The notes: generated by a model not told the origin, from the letters alone. 64,000 nt of DNA from CAJQQK01 sp963696075 (GCA_963696075.1 CAVOJD010000002.1:186001-250000), one strand, 5' to 3'; counted from the first letter of the stretch, positions 44,266 to 52,815 are shown. Made by a program: numbers and translations.

Positions 44266-45596
44266 TCGCCTTGCTCCTCATCTTGTGCCTGCCGCCGCTT
44301 CTGGCGACGGCTTTCAAAAAACGTCATGCGCTTTCTCAGCTCCCGCTCGAAACCCCGCTCGGGTGGATCGTAGAACCGCTCGCGCGTCATCTCTTCGGGG
44401 AAATAATCCTGCCCCGAAACCCCATCCGGCGCATCGTGATCATATTCATAGCCTGAACCATATCCCTCATCGCGCATCAGCTTCGTTGGCGCATTCAGGA
44501 TATGTTTCGGCGGTACCAGCGACCCGTTCGCCTTCGCGGCCCGCATCGCCCGTTTGTGCGCCACATAGGACCCGTTCGATTTCGGCGCCAGCGCCAGATA
44601 GAGCGTCGCCTGCCCCAGCGCCAGCTCACCTTCCGGCGATCCGAGAAAATCGTAGGTCTCTTTTGCTGCAAGCGCATGACGCAGCGCATCCGGATCGGCA
44701 AGCCCGATATCCTCGATCGCCATGCGCACCAGACGCCGCGCAATGAACAGCGGGTCCTCGCCCCCATCAAGCATCCGCCCCAGCCAATAAAGCGAGGCAT
44801 CCGGGTCCGATCCCCGGACCGACTTGTGCAGCGCCGAGATCAGGTTGTAATGGCCATCGCCACTCTTGTCGAACAGCGGCGCGCGGCGCTGCACCAGGTC
44901 GACAAGCCCCGCCCGGTCGACCGCCGCATCCTCCGGCCCGAGTGCCGCAAACACTTCCTCGACCAGATTGATCGCAGCCCGCCCATCCCCGTCCGCCATC
45001 TGGATCAGGCTCTCGCGCGCCGCCGGATCGAGCGGCAACGCCCGCCCTTCCAGCTCCTCCCCCCGCGCCAGCAGCCGCCCGATCGCCGCCTCGTCCAGCC
45101 GATGAAACACCAGCACACTCGCCCGCGACAGCACGGCTGCGTTGAGTTCAAACGACGGGTTCTCCGTCGTCGCCCCCACGAGCGTGATCGTGCCATCCTC
45201 CATGTGCGGCAGGAAGCTGTCCTGTTGTGATCGGTTGAAGCGGTGGATCTCGTCGATGAACAGCAGCGTGCCCTTGCCCGAGAGCCGTCGCGCCTTTGCC
45301 CGGTCGAACGCCTTGCGCAGATCCTGAACCCCGGAAAAGATCGCCGAGAGTTGCTCGAAGTCGAGGTCCGTCTGGTCCGCCAGCAACCGCGCCACGGTGG
45401 TCTTGCCCGACCCCGGCGGCCCCCACAGGATCAGCGACGGCAGATGCCCGCGCTTCAACAGCCGCGTCAGCGTGCCCTCCGGCCCCACCAGATGATCCTG
45501 CCCGACGACCTCATCGAGCGCCGCCGGCCGCAACCGGTCGGCCAGCGGCCGCGGAGCATCCTGGTTCATGCCGGCTGCGCCGAATAGATCACTCAA
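44262..45596 (-). CDS. rarA: Replication-associated recombination protein RarA (MgsA)
   Basis: A 444-residue AAA+ ATPase acting at stalled replication forks. Walker A LWGPPGSGKTTVARLLA near 50, Walker B TLLFIDEIHRFNRSQQD near 100, and the C-terminal MgsA domain with PKSNGSYVAHKRAMRAAKAN near 355 are clear. The likely start is TTG 45596 (giving the N-terminus SDLFGAAG); ATG 45569 is the alternative. It is translationally coupled to the rhodanese gene. In related genomes DegQ and rarA are close; here they are separated by degenerate DNA. Confidence 0.93.
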   Translation of the reverse strand: MSDLFGAAGMNQDAPRPLADRLRPAALDEVVGQDHLVGPEGTLTRLLKRGHLPSLILWGPPGSGKTTVARLLADQTDLDFEQLSAIFSGVQDLRKAFDRAKARRLSGKGTLLFIDEIHRFNRSQQDSFLPHMEDGTITLVGATTENPSFELNAAVLSRASVLVFHRLDEAAIGRLLARGEELEGRALPLDPAARESLIQMADGDGRAAINLVEEVFAALGPEDAAVDRAGLVDLVQRRAPLFDKSGDGHYNLISALHKSVRGSDPDASLYWLGRMLDGGEDPLFIARRLVRMAIEDIGLADPDALRHALAAKETYDFLGSPEGELALGQATLYLALAPKSNGSYVAHKRAMRAAKANGSLVPPKHILNAPTKLMRDEGYGSGYEYDHDAPDGVSGQDYFPEEMTRERFYDPPERGFERELRKRMTFFESRRQKRRQAQDEEQGE

Positions 45597-45682
45597 GGGG
45601 ACACGTCTCCAAACCGCCAAGTTTCCCTCAATATAGGCCCCCCAACGCCCCCTGTCTCGACCCGTCCCAAGACATCACCATG

Positions 45683-45750
45683 CGGCGCGCTTAGCGCCGC
45701 CCCCGCGCAGGCCCGGCCCACAGGGCCGGATCAGCCGTGAGCGAAAACAA
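45683..45750. repeat. Structured repeat element, copy A
   Basis: Member of the repeat family at 47122-47452 and 50935-51025. It has hairpin 1 GGCGC-GCTTA-GCGCC, then CCCCGCGCAG, hairpin 2 CCGGCCC-ACA-GGGCCGG, then ATCAGCCGTGAGCGAAAAC. It lacks the GGAGCAACGCGAC start of other copies. It follows the rarA start region in intergenic DNA. Confidence 0.65.
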
Positions 45751-45866
45751 ACCCTTAGCCCCTTCCCCTCGCCCCACGCGCCCAAGCCGGAAACCCGACC
45801 GTAACCCTCTGCCCGGTAGGCTCACGCGGCATGATCGCCCTGCCAGCCAACCAGAGGGAAGCCAAC

Positions 45867-46710
45867 ATGGGACTGAAGCGGGCCTTTCCCATCGCTGTAA
45901 TGTTCGGAATTCTCGCAATATTCTTCTATGAATGGAGCAACCCTCGCTCTGAATTGTTTCGCTACAAGCTGACCATCAACTGTACGTGTCGATGGCAAGC
46001 CGTATTCGGCGTCGTCGGTGATCGAAGCGGGGCAAGGCCTTGGCGTATGCCTCTTCGGAAATGCGCGCTGCATTCCAAATTTCACGGCGAAGGGCGTCGC
46101 GCCGATGATTATGTTGCCGGATGGCGCGGTGATCTTCGCGTCGCTGAGCGGCAACCACACGCACGACAAAAACTCACCGCTGCAGGGGTGGCCCGTTTCC
46201 CGGCTGCCTTGGTCTATCTATCTCGATCGCTGGCCGAAGGGGAACACACTCGCGCGACTGCCCGATCAGACGCCGCGTATGGAAATCCCGTTCGAAGGCC
46301 ATCCCAAATCCAACCGTAAGCCGACGACCTGGTACGCGCCGCCGCAAAAGCTGGGGCCGCCTCTCGGTTACATTATCGGACCTGGAAAGACGCAGCCCAC
46401 CGGGCGCGCCATCAGATTCGACACGTTCGTCATTGAGCCCACGGACGAACCCCTCGTCGAATGGCTCGATCCGGCCCCGCCGTGGATGGCCGCGCATCGA
46501 GGCGGCCCCCGCATCAGTGAAGATCGAACGAAAAGAACGTCATTGGCAGATTATTCGAGATCAAGCCAAATTCGAAGTCGTTGGTCGCAGAGAAATTGGA
46601 GACGAGCAAAAGGATGCTCTCACAATGACTTCGGACTATCACCAAAGACGATTTGTTCCGCGCCGTTCTGGCTCTCGATGTGTATCACCGCGGCTATAAT
46701 CGCGGGCTAG
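45867..46710 (+). pseudogene. Membrane-anchored unknown protein, frameshifted
   Basis: The start (ATG 45867, with GAGGGAAG upstream) gives a membrane anchor AFPIAVMFGILAIFFYEW and then FRYKLTIN. One base later in another frame the protein continues as VRVDGKPYSASSVIEAGQG, then GVAPMIMLPDGAVIFASLSG and a Pro-rich C-terminus. The LTIN-VRVDGKPYSASSVIE arrangement resembles an unnamed alphaproteobacterial family with an N-terminal helix and a Y-x-L-T-V beta start. The change is between 45978 and 45990. The C-terminal end after about 46500 is also doubtful: another frame has IERKERHWQIIRDQAKFEVV there. Confidence 0.6.
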
Positions 46711-46851
46711 ATACTGGATGACACGGCAGGTACAAAAATCGGTCATGCCACAGTGGGCGAAGTCCTCAGATACCGGTCTCACATCGGCGGCAAGCTTGAC
46801 GAAAACATCGGCTTCTACGCCCTCGAATACACGCTGAATGGCCAACCGTAA
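46629..46851 (+). pseudogene. Remnant of a lipase-like alpha/beta hydrolase N-terminus
   Basis: Two frames together read DDLFRAVLALDVYHRGYNRG, then (one base shifted, near 46715) AGTKIGHATVGEVL and NIGFYALEYTLNGQP before a stop at 46851. This resembles the opening of alphaproteobacterial lipase-like proteins, where LALDSYNRGYN and a GFYA-x-Y-x-WNGQ segment precede a YRGTD stretch. The protein stops just there, so the catalytic domain is missing. It is a fragment, not a functional gene. It runs out of the previous degenerate gene without a gap. Confidence 0.5.
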
Positions 46852-47458
46852 AAGCCCACCGCGAATGGCAAGTAGAAAAGTCGCGAGGGTGAAGCCCCCC
46901 TACAAACCACCAACCTCTCCACCTGCGCTCCCGGAAAATGCGACAGCATTTATCCGGGATCTTTCACGCCTGCTTTCACCCTGCCGACCATCACCCCGAA
47001 AGATCCCGGCTCAGCGCTTCGCGCTGTCCGGGAACGCAAGACTGAGACGAGTGCCGATGGGATACGCCGAACTTGCCAGGGCCTGAAAAACCTATTCACG
47101 TCACCGCGAGGCACCCGTCCAGGAGCAACGCGACCCGGCGCCTCGCGCCGCCCCCGCGGAGGCCCGGTCCGCAGGACCGGAACAGCCGCGAGCGAAAACC
47201 AATCGAGGGCGCAGCCCTCGGGGAGCAACGCGACCCGGCGCCCTCGCGCCGCCCACGCGGAGGCCCGGTCCGCAGGACCGGAACAGCCGTGAGCGAAAAC
47301 CAATCGAGGGCGCAGCCCTCGCGGAGCAACGCGACCCGGCGCCCTCGCTCCCGCGATCCGGATGCAAAGCATCCGCAGCGGCAGCGCAAAAGATGCCGCG
47401 CCCGCGCAGGTGCCCGGTCCGCAGGACCGGAACAGCACCGTGAGCGATAGAAACTCCC
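46852..47458. other. Non-coding region with repeat array upstream of the protease 3' end
   Basis: No gene. To about 47120 only frames without protein-like composition are seen. From 47122 to 47452 the three-unit structured repeat fills the space up to the end of the DegQ-type protease gene (minus strand, stop at 47459). Confidence 0.55.
47122..47452. repeat. Structured repeat element, three-unit array (copies B1-B3)
   Basis: Three units beginning GGAGCAACGCGACCCGGCG at 47122, 47222 and 47323, a period of 100-101 bases. Each has a first hairpin GGCGC-loop-GCGCC, then CCGCGGAGGCCCGG-type sequence, a second hairpin CCGGTCC-GCA-GGACCGG, then AACAGCC and GTGAGCGAAAACC, and finally GAGGGCGCAGCCCTC, a third palindrome, in B1 and B2. 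B3 is longer, with an extra stem CCGGATGC-AAA-GCATCCG. Related copies lie at 45683 and 50935. It is not a CRISPR array: there are no spacers. Confidence 0.8.
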
Positions 47459-48907
47459 CTACCCCGGCATCTCGAGCCGCAGGATCTGGCTGCCCCGGCG
47501 CACCGCCACGAACCAGACCGACTGACGACTTGAAAGAACCCGCTCCAGCCGGTTCACATCACCAATCTCGACCCGTCCCACCTGCACGATGACATCGCCC
47601 TGCCGGAATCCCAGTTCGGCCGCCGTCGAGGCATACGCCACATCGATCACGACAACCCCGTCGCTGACTTCGAGTTCAAGCTCCTCGACAAGCTTCGGGC
47701 GAATATTCGACACCCGCGCGCCGTGCAGCGGATGACGTCCCTGCAGCAGGCGGATGTCATCCGCACTTGGCCCCGGCGCCGGCACCAGCGCCAGCGTCAC
47801 CTCCCGCCGCCGCCCATCTCGCAACAGCCCGAGCACCGATGAATTTCCAACCCCGCGCGTCGTCAGCCGATAGAGCGCAGCCCGCGCATCCTCAACCGGC
47901 CGCCCATCAACCACGACGATGACATCGCCCGGACGCACGCCCGCCCGCGCCGCCGGCCCCTTGTCGTCGATCTGCGCCACCACCGCCCCCGCCACCCGGG
48001 CCAGGCCCAGTTCCTTGGCAGCCTCCCGCGTCACCGTCTCAAGCCGCGCCCCAAGCCATGGCCGCTCGACCTTGCGCCCCGTCATCACGCTGTTGACGTA
48101 GAGACGCACGAGGTTGGCCGGGATCGCGAACCCGATCCCGAGCGATCCACCGGACTTCGAGAATATGGCGGTATTGATGCCCACCAGCCGACCCTCCATG
48201 TCGACCAATGCGCCGCCGGAGTTGCCGGGGTTGATCGCCGCGTCCGTCTGGATGAACACCTGTGCATCGGACCGTGAAACGCCCGTCCGCGCCAGCGCCG
48301 AGACAATCCCGCTGGTCACCGTCTGCCCGACACCGAACGGATTGCCGATCGCCAGCACCAGATCACCAACCTCCACCGCATCTAAATCGGCAAACCGGAT
48401 GAACGGGAACTTCGCCCCCGCCCCCCGGATCTTGATCAGCGCGATGTCCGTCTTCTCGTCCTGCTGGACGATATCTGCCTTGAACTCGCGCCGGTCCGCG
48501 AGCACCACCCTGACTTCCGCCTCCCCGGAACTTTTGACGACGTGCGTGTTCGTCACGATCAAGCCGCTCTCGTTGACGATCACGCCCGAGCCGAGCGAAT
48601 TCTGCCGCCGCTCCCGGAAGGGTGCGAACTGGCGGCCGAAGAACTCGCGAAAGAAGGGGTCCGCAAACAGCGGCGACCGCACCTCCCGCGACGTCGATTC
48701 GACATAGACATTGACCACCGCCGGCGCAGCCTTGCGCACGATCGGCGCAAAGGAATACTGCATCGCAGCCTGCGACGGCGGCGGTTCGCGTTGCGCCATG
48801 GCGGGTGATATCCCGTGCCCCAGCGACACCGCGATCGCGACCAGCACACCGCTGACCCGCCCAAGCCGCGCACGCCACCCAAGCATGCCTCTCAGCATCG
48901 ACATCAT
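47459..48907 (-). CDS. Do-like serine protease (DegQ/DegP type)
   Basis: A 482-residue periplasmic protease-chaperone. The signal peptide covers about 1-40 (VLVAIAVSLGHGISPAMAQ). The trypsin-like triad is His in IVTNTHVV (near 125), Asp in DEKTDIALIKI and Ser in INPGNSGGALVD (near 230). Two PDZ domains follow: AGVRPGDVIVVVDGRPV near 340 and LGFRQGDVIVQVG near 450. Family proteins degrade misfolded envelope proteins. ATG 48907 (or 48904) is preferred over upstream open codons for its signal peptide. It normally adjoins rplQ/rpoA in related genomes. Confidence 0.92.
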   Translation of the reverse strand: MMSMLRGMLGWRARLGRVSGVLVAIAVSLGHGISPAMAQREPPPSQAAMQYSFAPIVRKAAPAVVNVYVESTSREVRSPLFADPFFREFFGRQFAPFRERRQNSLGSGVIVNESGLIVTNTHVVKSSGEAEVRVVLADRREFKADIVQQDEKTDIALIKIRGAGAKFPFIRFADLDAVEVGDLVLAIGNPFGVGQTVTSGIVSALARTGVSRSDAQVFIQTDAAINPGNSGGALVDMEGRLVGINTAIFSKSGGSLGIGFAIPANLVRLYVNSVMTGRKVERPWLGARLETVTREAAKELGLARVAGAVVAQIDDKGPAARAGVRPGDVIVVVDGRPVEDARAALYRLTTRGVGNSSVLGLLRDGRRREVTLALVPAPGPSADDIRLLQGRHPLHGARVSNIRPKLVEELELEVSDGVVVIDVAYASTAAELGFRQGDVIVQVGRVEIGDVNRLERVLSSRQSVWFVAVRRGSQILRLEMPG

Positions 48908-49090
48908 CTCTGCCCCCTTGCCTTGCCCCGGTTGTTGATCGTCCACTTGAGGCGTGGTCCCGCCGAAACCGACGTCGCGCCACGCCACGGCCAAAGCGGG
49001 CTGGCCTGGTTGCCGTCCATCTACGGCCCGCAGGCGTTCCCTGCCAGCCCGGCGCCATCCTCCACCATGCCGACGGCATGACTTGGCGTC

Positions 49091-50137
49091 CTAGATCACG
49101 CCCAGCTCTCTCAGGCTCACCGCTGCCGCCGCCACCGCCTCACGCGCCGGACGGAACGTCACCCCGAGCTGTTCGCGCACCTTCGAAGTATCGCACAAAT
49201 TGGGCTTATCGAGATCCCCCCGGATCGATTTCAGGTTGCGGTCGAAATGTGAAGCAAACCGCACCAGCCCCGACGGCAACTGAAGCGTTGGCACCTTGCG
49301 CTTGAGATCAGGCAGCGCCGCCACCAGCGCTTCCCCCACCTCGACAAGCTTCAACGTCTCAGCACAGCACAAGAATCGCTCGCCGCACGCCTTTTCATGC
49401 GTCATCGCCGTCAAATGAACCGCAGCCACATCTCTGACATCCACCACCGGAAACGCAATCCTCGGCAACGCCGGATAACTCCCGCGCCCCATCAGCTTCA
49501 AGATCACGTGGGACGTCGAAAGGTCCTTGTCCAGCGCCGGCCCGAACACAACGCCTGGGTTGACCACAGCCAGCTCCGGCACGTGCCCCGTCCCCGCCGC
49601 CTCCAGCTCACTGATCATCGCCCACGCCGCTCGCTCCGAAAGTGTTTTCGAGCGCCCATACGCCGATATCTCCGCGCACTCGGGGTCCGACCAGTCCGCT
49701 TCCGTGCGCGGCAGATGTGCGGGCTTGGGCGCATGCATGATCGCGATGATCGACGATGTCATGACGACCCGCTCGACACCGGCCTTCGCTGCCGCCGCAA
49801 TCACCCGCCGTGTGCCCTCCTGCGCCGGCCGGATCAGCTCTGCCGGATCGCGCGGCTCTGCAGAGGGAAACGGCGAGGCGACATGGAGCACATATCTGCA
49901 CCCCTCACTCGCCGCCTGCCAGCCCTCATCCCGGTTGAGGTCCGCCTCGACCAATTCCAGCGCGCCGGGGTCACTGTCCATTTTCCCCTGCGCCCGCTTG
50001 ATCGCAGCCTCGATCTCACCCCGCCGCCCCAGCGATCGCACCGTCCCCCGGACCCGCCAGCCCTCGTCCATGAGCGAACTGATGACATGCTTCGCAATGA
50101 ACCCCGACGCACCCGTAACAAGAACGCGATCCGACAT
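49091..50137 (-). CDS. NAD(P)-dependent epimerase/dihydroflavonol-4-reductase-like protein
   Basis: A 348-residue extended short-chain dehydrogenase. The cofactor motif GASGFIAKHVISSLMDEGW is at residue 8 and the YxxxK pair in SAYGRSKTLSE near 160; VVNPGVVFGPAL follows near 190. HVASPFPSAEP near 80 is typical of the dihydroflavonol reductase/aldehyde reductase group. Substrate unknown. ATG 50137 matches the family N-terminus. It stands between the rplQ terminator and the protease gene. Confidence 0.88.
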   Translation of the reverse strand: MSDRVLVTGASGFIAKHVISSLMDEGWRVRGTVRSLGRRGEIEAAIKRAQGKMDSDPGALELVEADLNRDEGWQAASEGCRYVLHVASPFPSAEPRDPAELIRPAQEGTRRVIAAAAKAGVERVVMTSSIIAIMHAPKPAHLPRTEADWSDPECAEISAYGRSKTLSERAAWAMISELEAAGTGHVPELAVVNPGVVFGPALDKDLSTSHVILKLMGRGSYPALPRIAFPVVDVRDVAAVHLTAMTHEKACGERFLCCAETLKLVEVGEALVAALPDLKRKVPTLQLPSGLVRFASHFDRNLKSIRGDLDKPNLCDTSKVREQLGVTFRPAREAVAAAAVSLRELGVI

Positions 50138-50265
50138 TTGCTGATGAGTTCCCAACTGATTGACGTTCTCGATGAAGCGCGTCCAATTTGGCCCGAACCC
50201 GCCCTTCGCCCAACCCTGACCGGCACTTAGTCTCGAGACGGAACAAAGACGAACGCAAAGAGGCA

Positions 50266-50296
50266 CAAAAAAGGCCTCCCGCGCAAGCGAGAGGCC
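50266..50296 (-). terminator. Intrinsic terminator of the ribosomal/rpoA/rplQ operon
   Basis: On the minus strand GGCCTCTCGC pairs with a GCGGGAGGCC-like arm, followed by TTTTTT (forward A-run 50267-50272). It is 64 bases after the rplQ stop. Confidence 0.9.
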
Positions 50297-50359
50297 CCCA
50301 TGAATTCAAATGCCATCAAGCCCGCCGGCTCAAACGCCGCGGCCTTGGCTGGGCGAGTG

Positions 50360-50794
50360 TCAGGCCGGTGCGTTTTCGCCTTCCAGCTCACGTTCCGCCG
50401 CCACCCGCGCCAGATCGTCCGCCCCTTTGGCCGCTTCATCGCGGTCGACCAGTTCGATCACGGCGCGCGGCGCCGAGTCACCATACCGGAAGCCGGCCTT
50501 GAGCACGCGCGTATAGCCGCCGTTGCGGTCCTTGTAGCGCGGCCCGAGCACATCGAAGAGCTTCTTGACCATGTCATCATCGCGCAACCGTGCCGCTGCA
50601 AGCCTGCGCGAATTCAGGTCACCACGTTTCGCCAGCGTGATGTACTTGTCCACCACCCGGCGCAAATCCTTCGCCTTTGGAAGCGTCGTCACGATCTGCT
50701 CGTGCTTGATCAAGGCTGCCGCCATGTTCGAGAACATCGCCTGCCGGTGAGCACTATCGCGGCTGAACCGCCGTCCCGTTTTTCTGTGTCGCAT
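50360..50794 (-). CDS. rplQ: 50S ribosomal protein L17
   Basis: A 144-residue protein near the tunnel exit of the large subunit. MRHRKTGRRFSRDSAHRQA opens it, and KYITLAKRGDLNSRRLAAARL follows near 52; RYKDRNGGYTRVLK and RYGDSAPRAVIELV close the core. The C-terminus has an acidic Ala/Glu extension. It is the last gene of the operon, and a structured repeat lies in the 242-base gap before it. Confidence 0.97.
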   Translation of the reverse strand: MRHRKTGRRFSRDSAHRQAMFSNMAAALIKHEQIVTTLPKAKDLRRVVDKYITLAKRGDLNSRRLAAARLRDDDMVKKLFDVLGPRYKDRNGGYTRVLKAGFRYGDSAPRAVIELVDRDEAAKGADDLARVAAERELEGENAPA

Positions 50795-50934
50795 GTCGCT
50801 ACTTTCGTTTCTCTAAGGTTGTTTACCGGGGAGGTTCTTCGGCCTCACCTCGTTGTTGAATTGGCCTCGGCTTGCAGCACCTGACCAAGCACCCTGCACC
50901 AGGAACGGTACAGAATTCTTTTGACGCCCCTGTA

Positions 50935-51025
50935 CGGCCCGGAGGGCCGGAGAGCAACGCGACCCGCAGCTAAAGCGGCGCCCCCGCGGAGGGCCCGGGC
51001 GCATAGCGCCCGGATTAGCCAGCGA
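50935..51025. repeat. Structured repeat element, copy C, between rpoA and rplQ
   Basis: Begins GAGAGCAACGCGACCCG. Hairpin 1 is CCGC-AGCTAAA-GCGG, unlike the GGCGC/GCGCC of other copies but paired. Then CCCCCGCGGAGG, hairpin 2 CCGGGCGC-ATA-GCGCCCGG, again different bases but paired, then AGCC-AGCGAGCGAA. An additional stem CGGCCCGGAGGGCCG lies directly before. The element fills most of a 242-base gap in an operon where this gap is normally short. Confidence 0.7.
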
Positions 51026-51036
51026 GCGAATTCAGC

Positions 51037-52062
51037 TTAGTACTGATCCTCAAACCGCTTGGCGAGCTCTTCGATGTTATCCGGCGGCCAGTTCGGCACT
51101 TCCATACCGAGATGGAGGCCCATCGTCGCCAGCACTTCCTTGATCTCGTTGAGCGACTTGCGCCCGAAGTTCGGCGTGCGCAGCATTTCCGCTTCGCTCT
51201 TCTGAATGAGATCACCGATGTAGACGATGTTGTCGTTCTTCAAGCAGTTGGCCGAACGCACGGAAAGTTCCAGCTCGTCGACCTTCTTGAGCAGAGCCGC
51301 ATTGAACGACAGCTCAGGATGCTGGCGCTCTTCAACCGGCTTCTGCGGCTCTTCGAAGTTGATGAAGATCGCAAGCTGATCCTGCAGGATCCGGGCAGCG
51401 AGTGCCACCGCATCATCCGCCCGCACCGACCCGTCCGTCTCGATCGACATCGTCAACTTGTCATAGTCGAGGATCTGGCCTTCACGCGTGTTCTCGACGC
51501 GGAACGACACCTTGCGCAGCGGGCTGTAGATGCTGTCGACCGGAATGAGACCGATCGGCGCGTCTTCCGGCCGGTTGCGGTCTGCCGCAACATAGCCCTT
51601 GCCGAGGTCAGCGGTGAACTCCATGTGGATTTCCGCGCCCTCGTCCAGATGACAGATGATGTGATCTGGGTTGAGCACCTCGACATCCGTGCTGCTCTCG
51701 ATGTCGCCGGCGCGGGCCGGGCCCGGCCCCGTCTTCTTGAGCACCATGCGCTTGTCACCCTCTGAATGGATGCGCAGCGCAATTTCCTTGATGTTCAGGA
51801 TGATGTTGGTGACGTCCTCGCGAACGCCTGGGATCGATGAGAACTCGTGCAACACGCCGTCGATCTGAACCGTCTTGATCGCGGCGCCCTGCAGCGACGA
51901 CAGCAAGACCCGGCGCAGAGCGTTGCCAAGCGTCATCCCGAAGCCGCGTTCCAGCGGCTCGGCCACGATCGTGGCAAACCGTTCGCCATCGCGGCCTTTT
52001 TCAATGTTCAGCTTCTGTGGCTTGATCAGATCTTGCCAGTTTTTCTGCAATACGTTCGACAC
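51037..52062 (-). CDS. rpoA: DNA-directed RNA polymerase subunit alpha
   Basis: A 341-residue subunit. The N-terminal assembly domain has ERGFGMTLGNALRRVLLSSL near 38, the C-terminal domain SVRSANCLKNDNIVYIGDLI near 270, then TPNFGRKSLNEIKEVLA, which contacts UP elements and activators. The start is GTG 52062, set by AGGAGG six bases upstream; a longer frame to 52122 exists but has no such site. Confidence 0.98.
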   Translation of the reverse strand: MSNVLQKNWQDLIKPQKLNIEKGRDGERFATIVAEPLERGFGMTLGNALRRVLLSSLQGAAIKTVQIDGVLHEFSSIPGVREDVTNIILNIKEIALRIHSEGDKRMVLKKTGPGPARAGDIESSTDVEVLNPDHIICHLDEGAEIHMEFTADLGKGYVAADRNRPEDAPIGLIPVDSIYSPLRKVSFRVENTREGQILDYDKLTMSIETDGSVRADDAVALAARILQDQLAIFINFEEPQKPVEERQHPELSFNAALLKKVDELELSVRSANCLKNDNIVYIGDLIQKSEAEMLRTPNFGRKSLNEIKEVLATMGLHLGMEVPNWPPDNIEELAKRFEDQY

Positions 52063-52237
52063 GTTTAGCCTCCTGAGGTGAGCGGGCAGTCCGGCGAGGG
52101 GATCACCGGACGCGTGAGGCAAGGATCGGTACGATCCTCAGGTCAAAAAAAGCGGGCTGGCCGTCCGTTGCCGGCGCCAACTCGTCATTGCCGGTCCACG
52201 CTGCAACACAAATAGTGCAGCCGCCCGGCACGTCACA

Positions 52238-52633
52238 TCACACGCGGCGGCGCTTGCGCGGCCGGCAGCCGTTGTGCGGGATCGGCGTCACGTCGCGAAT
52301 GGTGGTGATCTGGTAGCCGGCCGCCTGCAAGGCGCGCAGTGCCAATTCACGCCCCGAACCCGGACCACAGACCTGAACTTCGAGGATCTTCATCCCGTGC
52401 TCGGCAGCCTTCCGCCCGGCATCTTCCGCCGCCATCTGGGCAGCATACGGCGTCGACTTGCGCGAGCCCTTGAAGCCCATCGTGCCCGCCGACGACCAGG
52501 CAATCGCATTGCCCTGCGCATCGGTAATCGTGATCATCGTGTTGTTGAAGCTCGCATTGACGTGCGCCACGCCCGACGAGATGTTCTTCCGTTCGCGGCG
52601 ACGTACCTTGCCGCGTTGCTGTTCCCTGGCCAT
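52238..52633 (-). CDS. rpsK: 30S ribosomal protein S11
   Basis: A 131-residue protein of the small-subunit platform. GVAHVNASFNNTMITITD near 22, GFKGSRKSTPYAAQMAAE near 55 and the basic end VTPIPHNGCRPRKRRRV are diagnostic. Between rpsM and rpoA, the standard order; 182 bases separate it from rpsM. Confidence 0.98.
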   Translation of the reverse strand: MAREQQRGKVRRRERKNISSGVAHVNASFNNTMITITDAQGNAIAWSSAGTMGFKGSRKSTPYAAQMAAEDAGRKAAEHGMKILEVQVCGPGSGRELALRALQAAGYQITTIRDVTPIPHNGCRPRKRRRV

Positions 52634-52815
52634 ATGGTCCGCTGTTCTTTCGTTGAAGTGCCCCGCGAGGCACGCTGCTCGTCCAGATGTACCGTCCCCG
52701 GTACGTGCTCGAAATCATTCCAAAGCCACGATCCCACCATCCCTGCCCTGGAGACGGTCACGCGACGCCGATCCTGAGAGCGCGCCCGTTGCCCGGGCCG
52801 CTCCCAGAAATGACG

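Noticed and set aside
46950..47438. Open frames through the repeat array (Arg/Gly/Ala-rich, with GPADRAS-type repeats)
   Set aside because: They are translations of the non-coding repeats; no start site and no codon pattern of a real gene.
47122..47452. CRISPR array
   Set aside because: Units of 100 bases are repeats from end to end with no unique spacers, and no cas genes are present.
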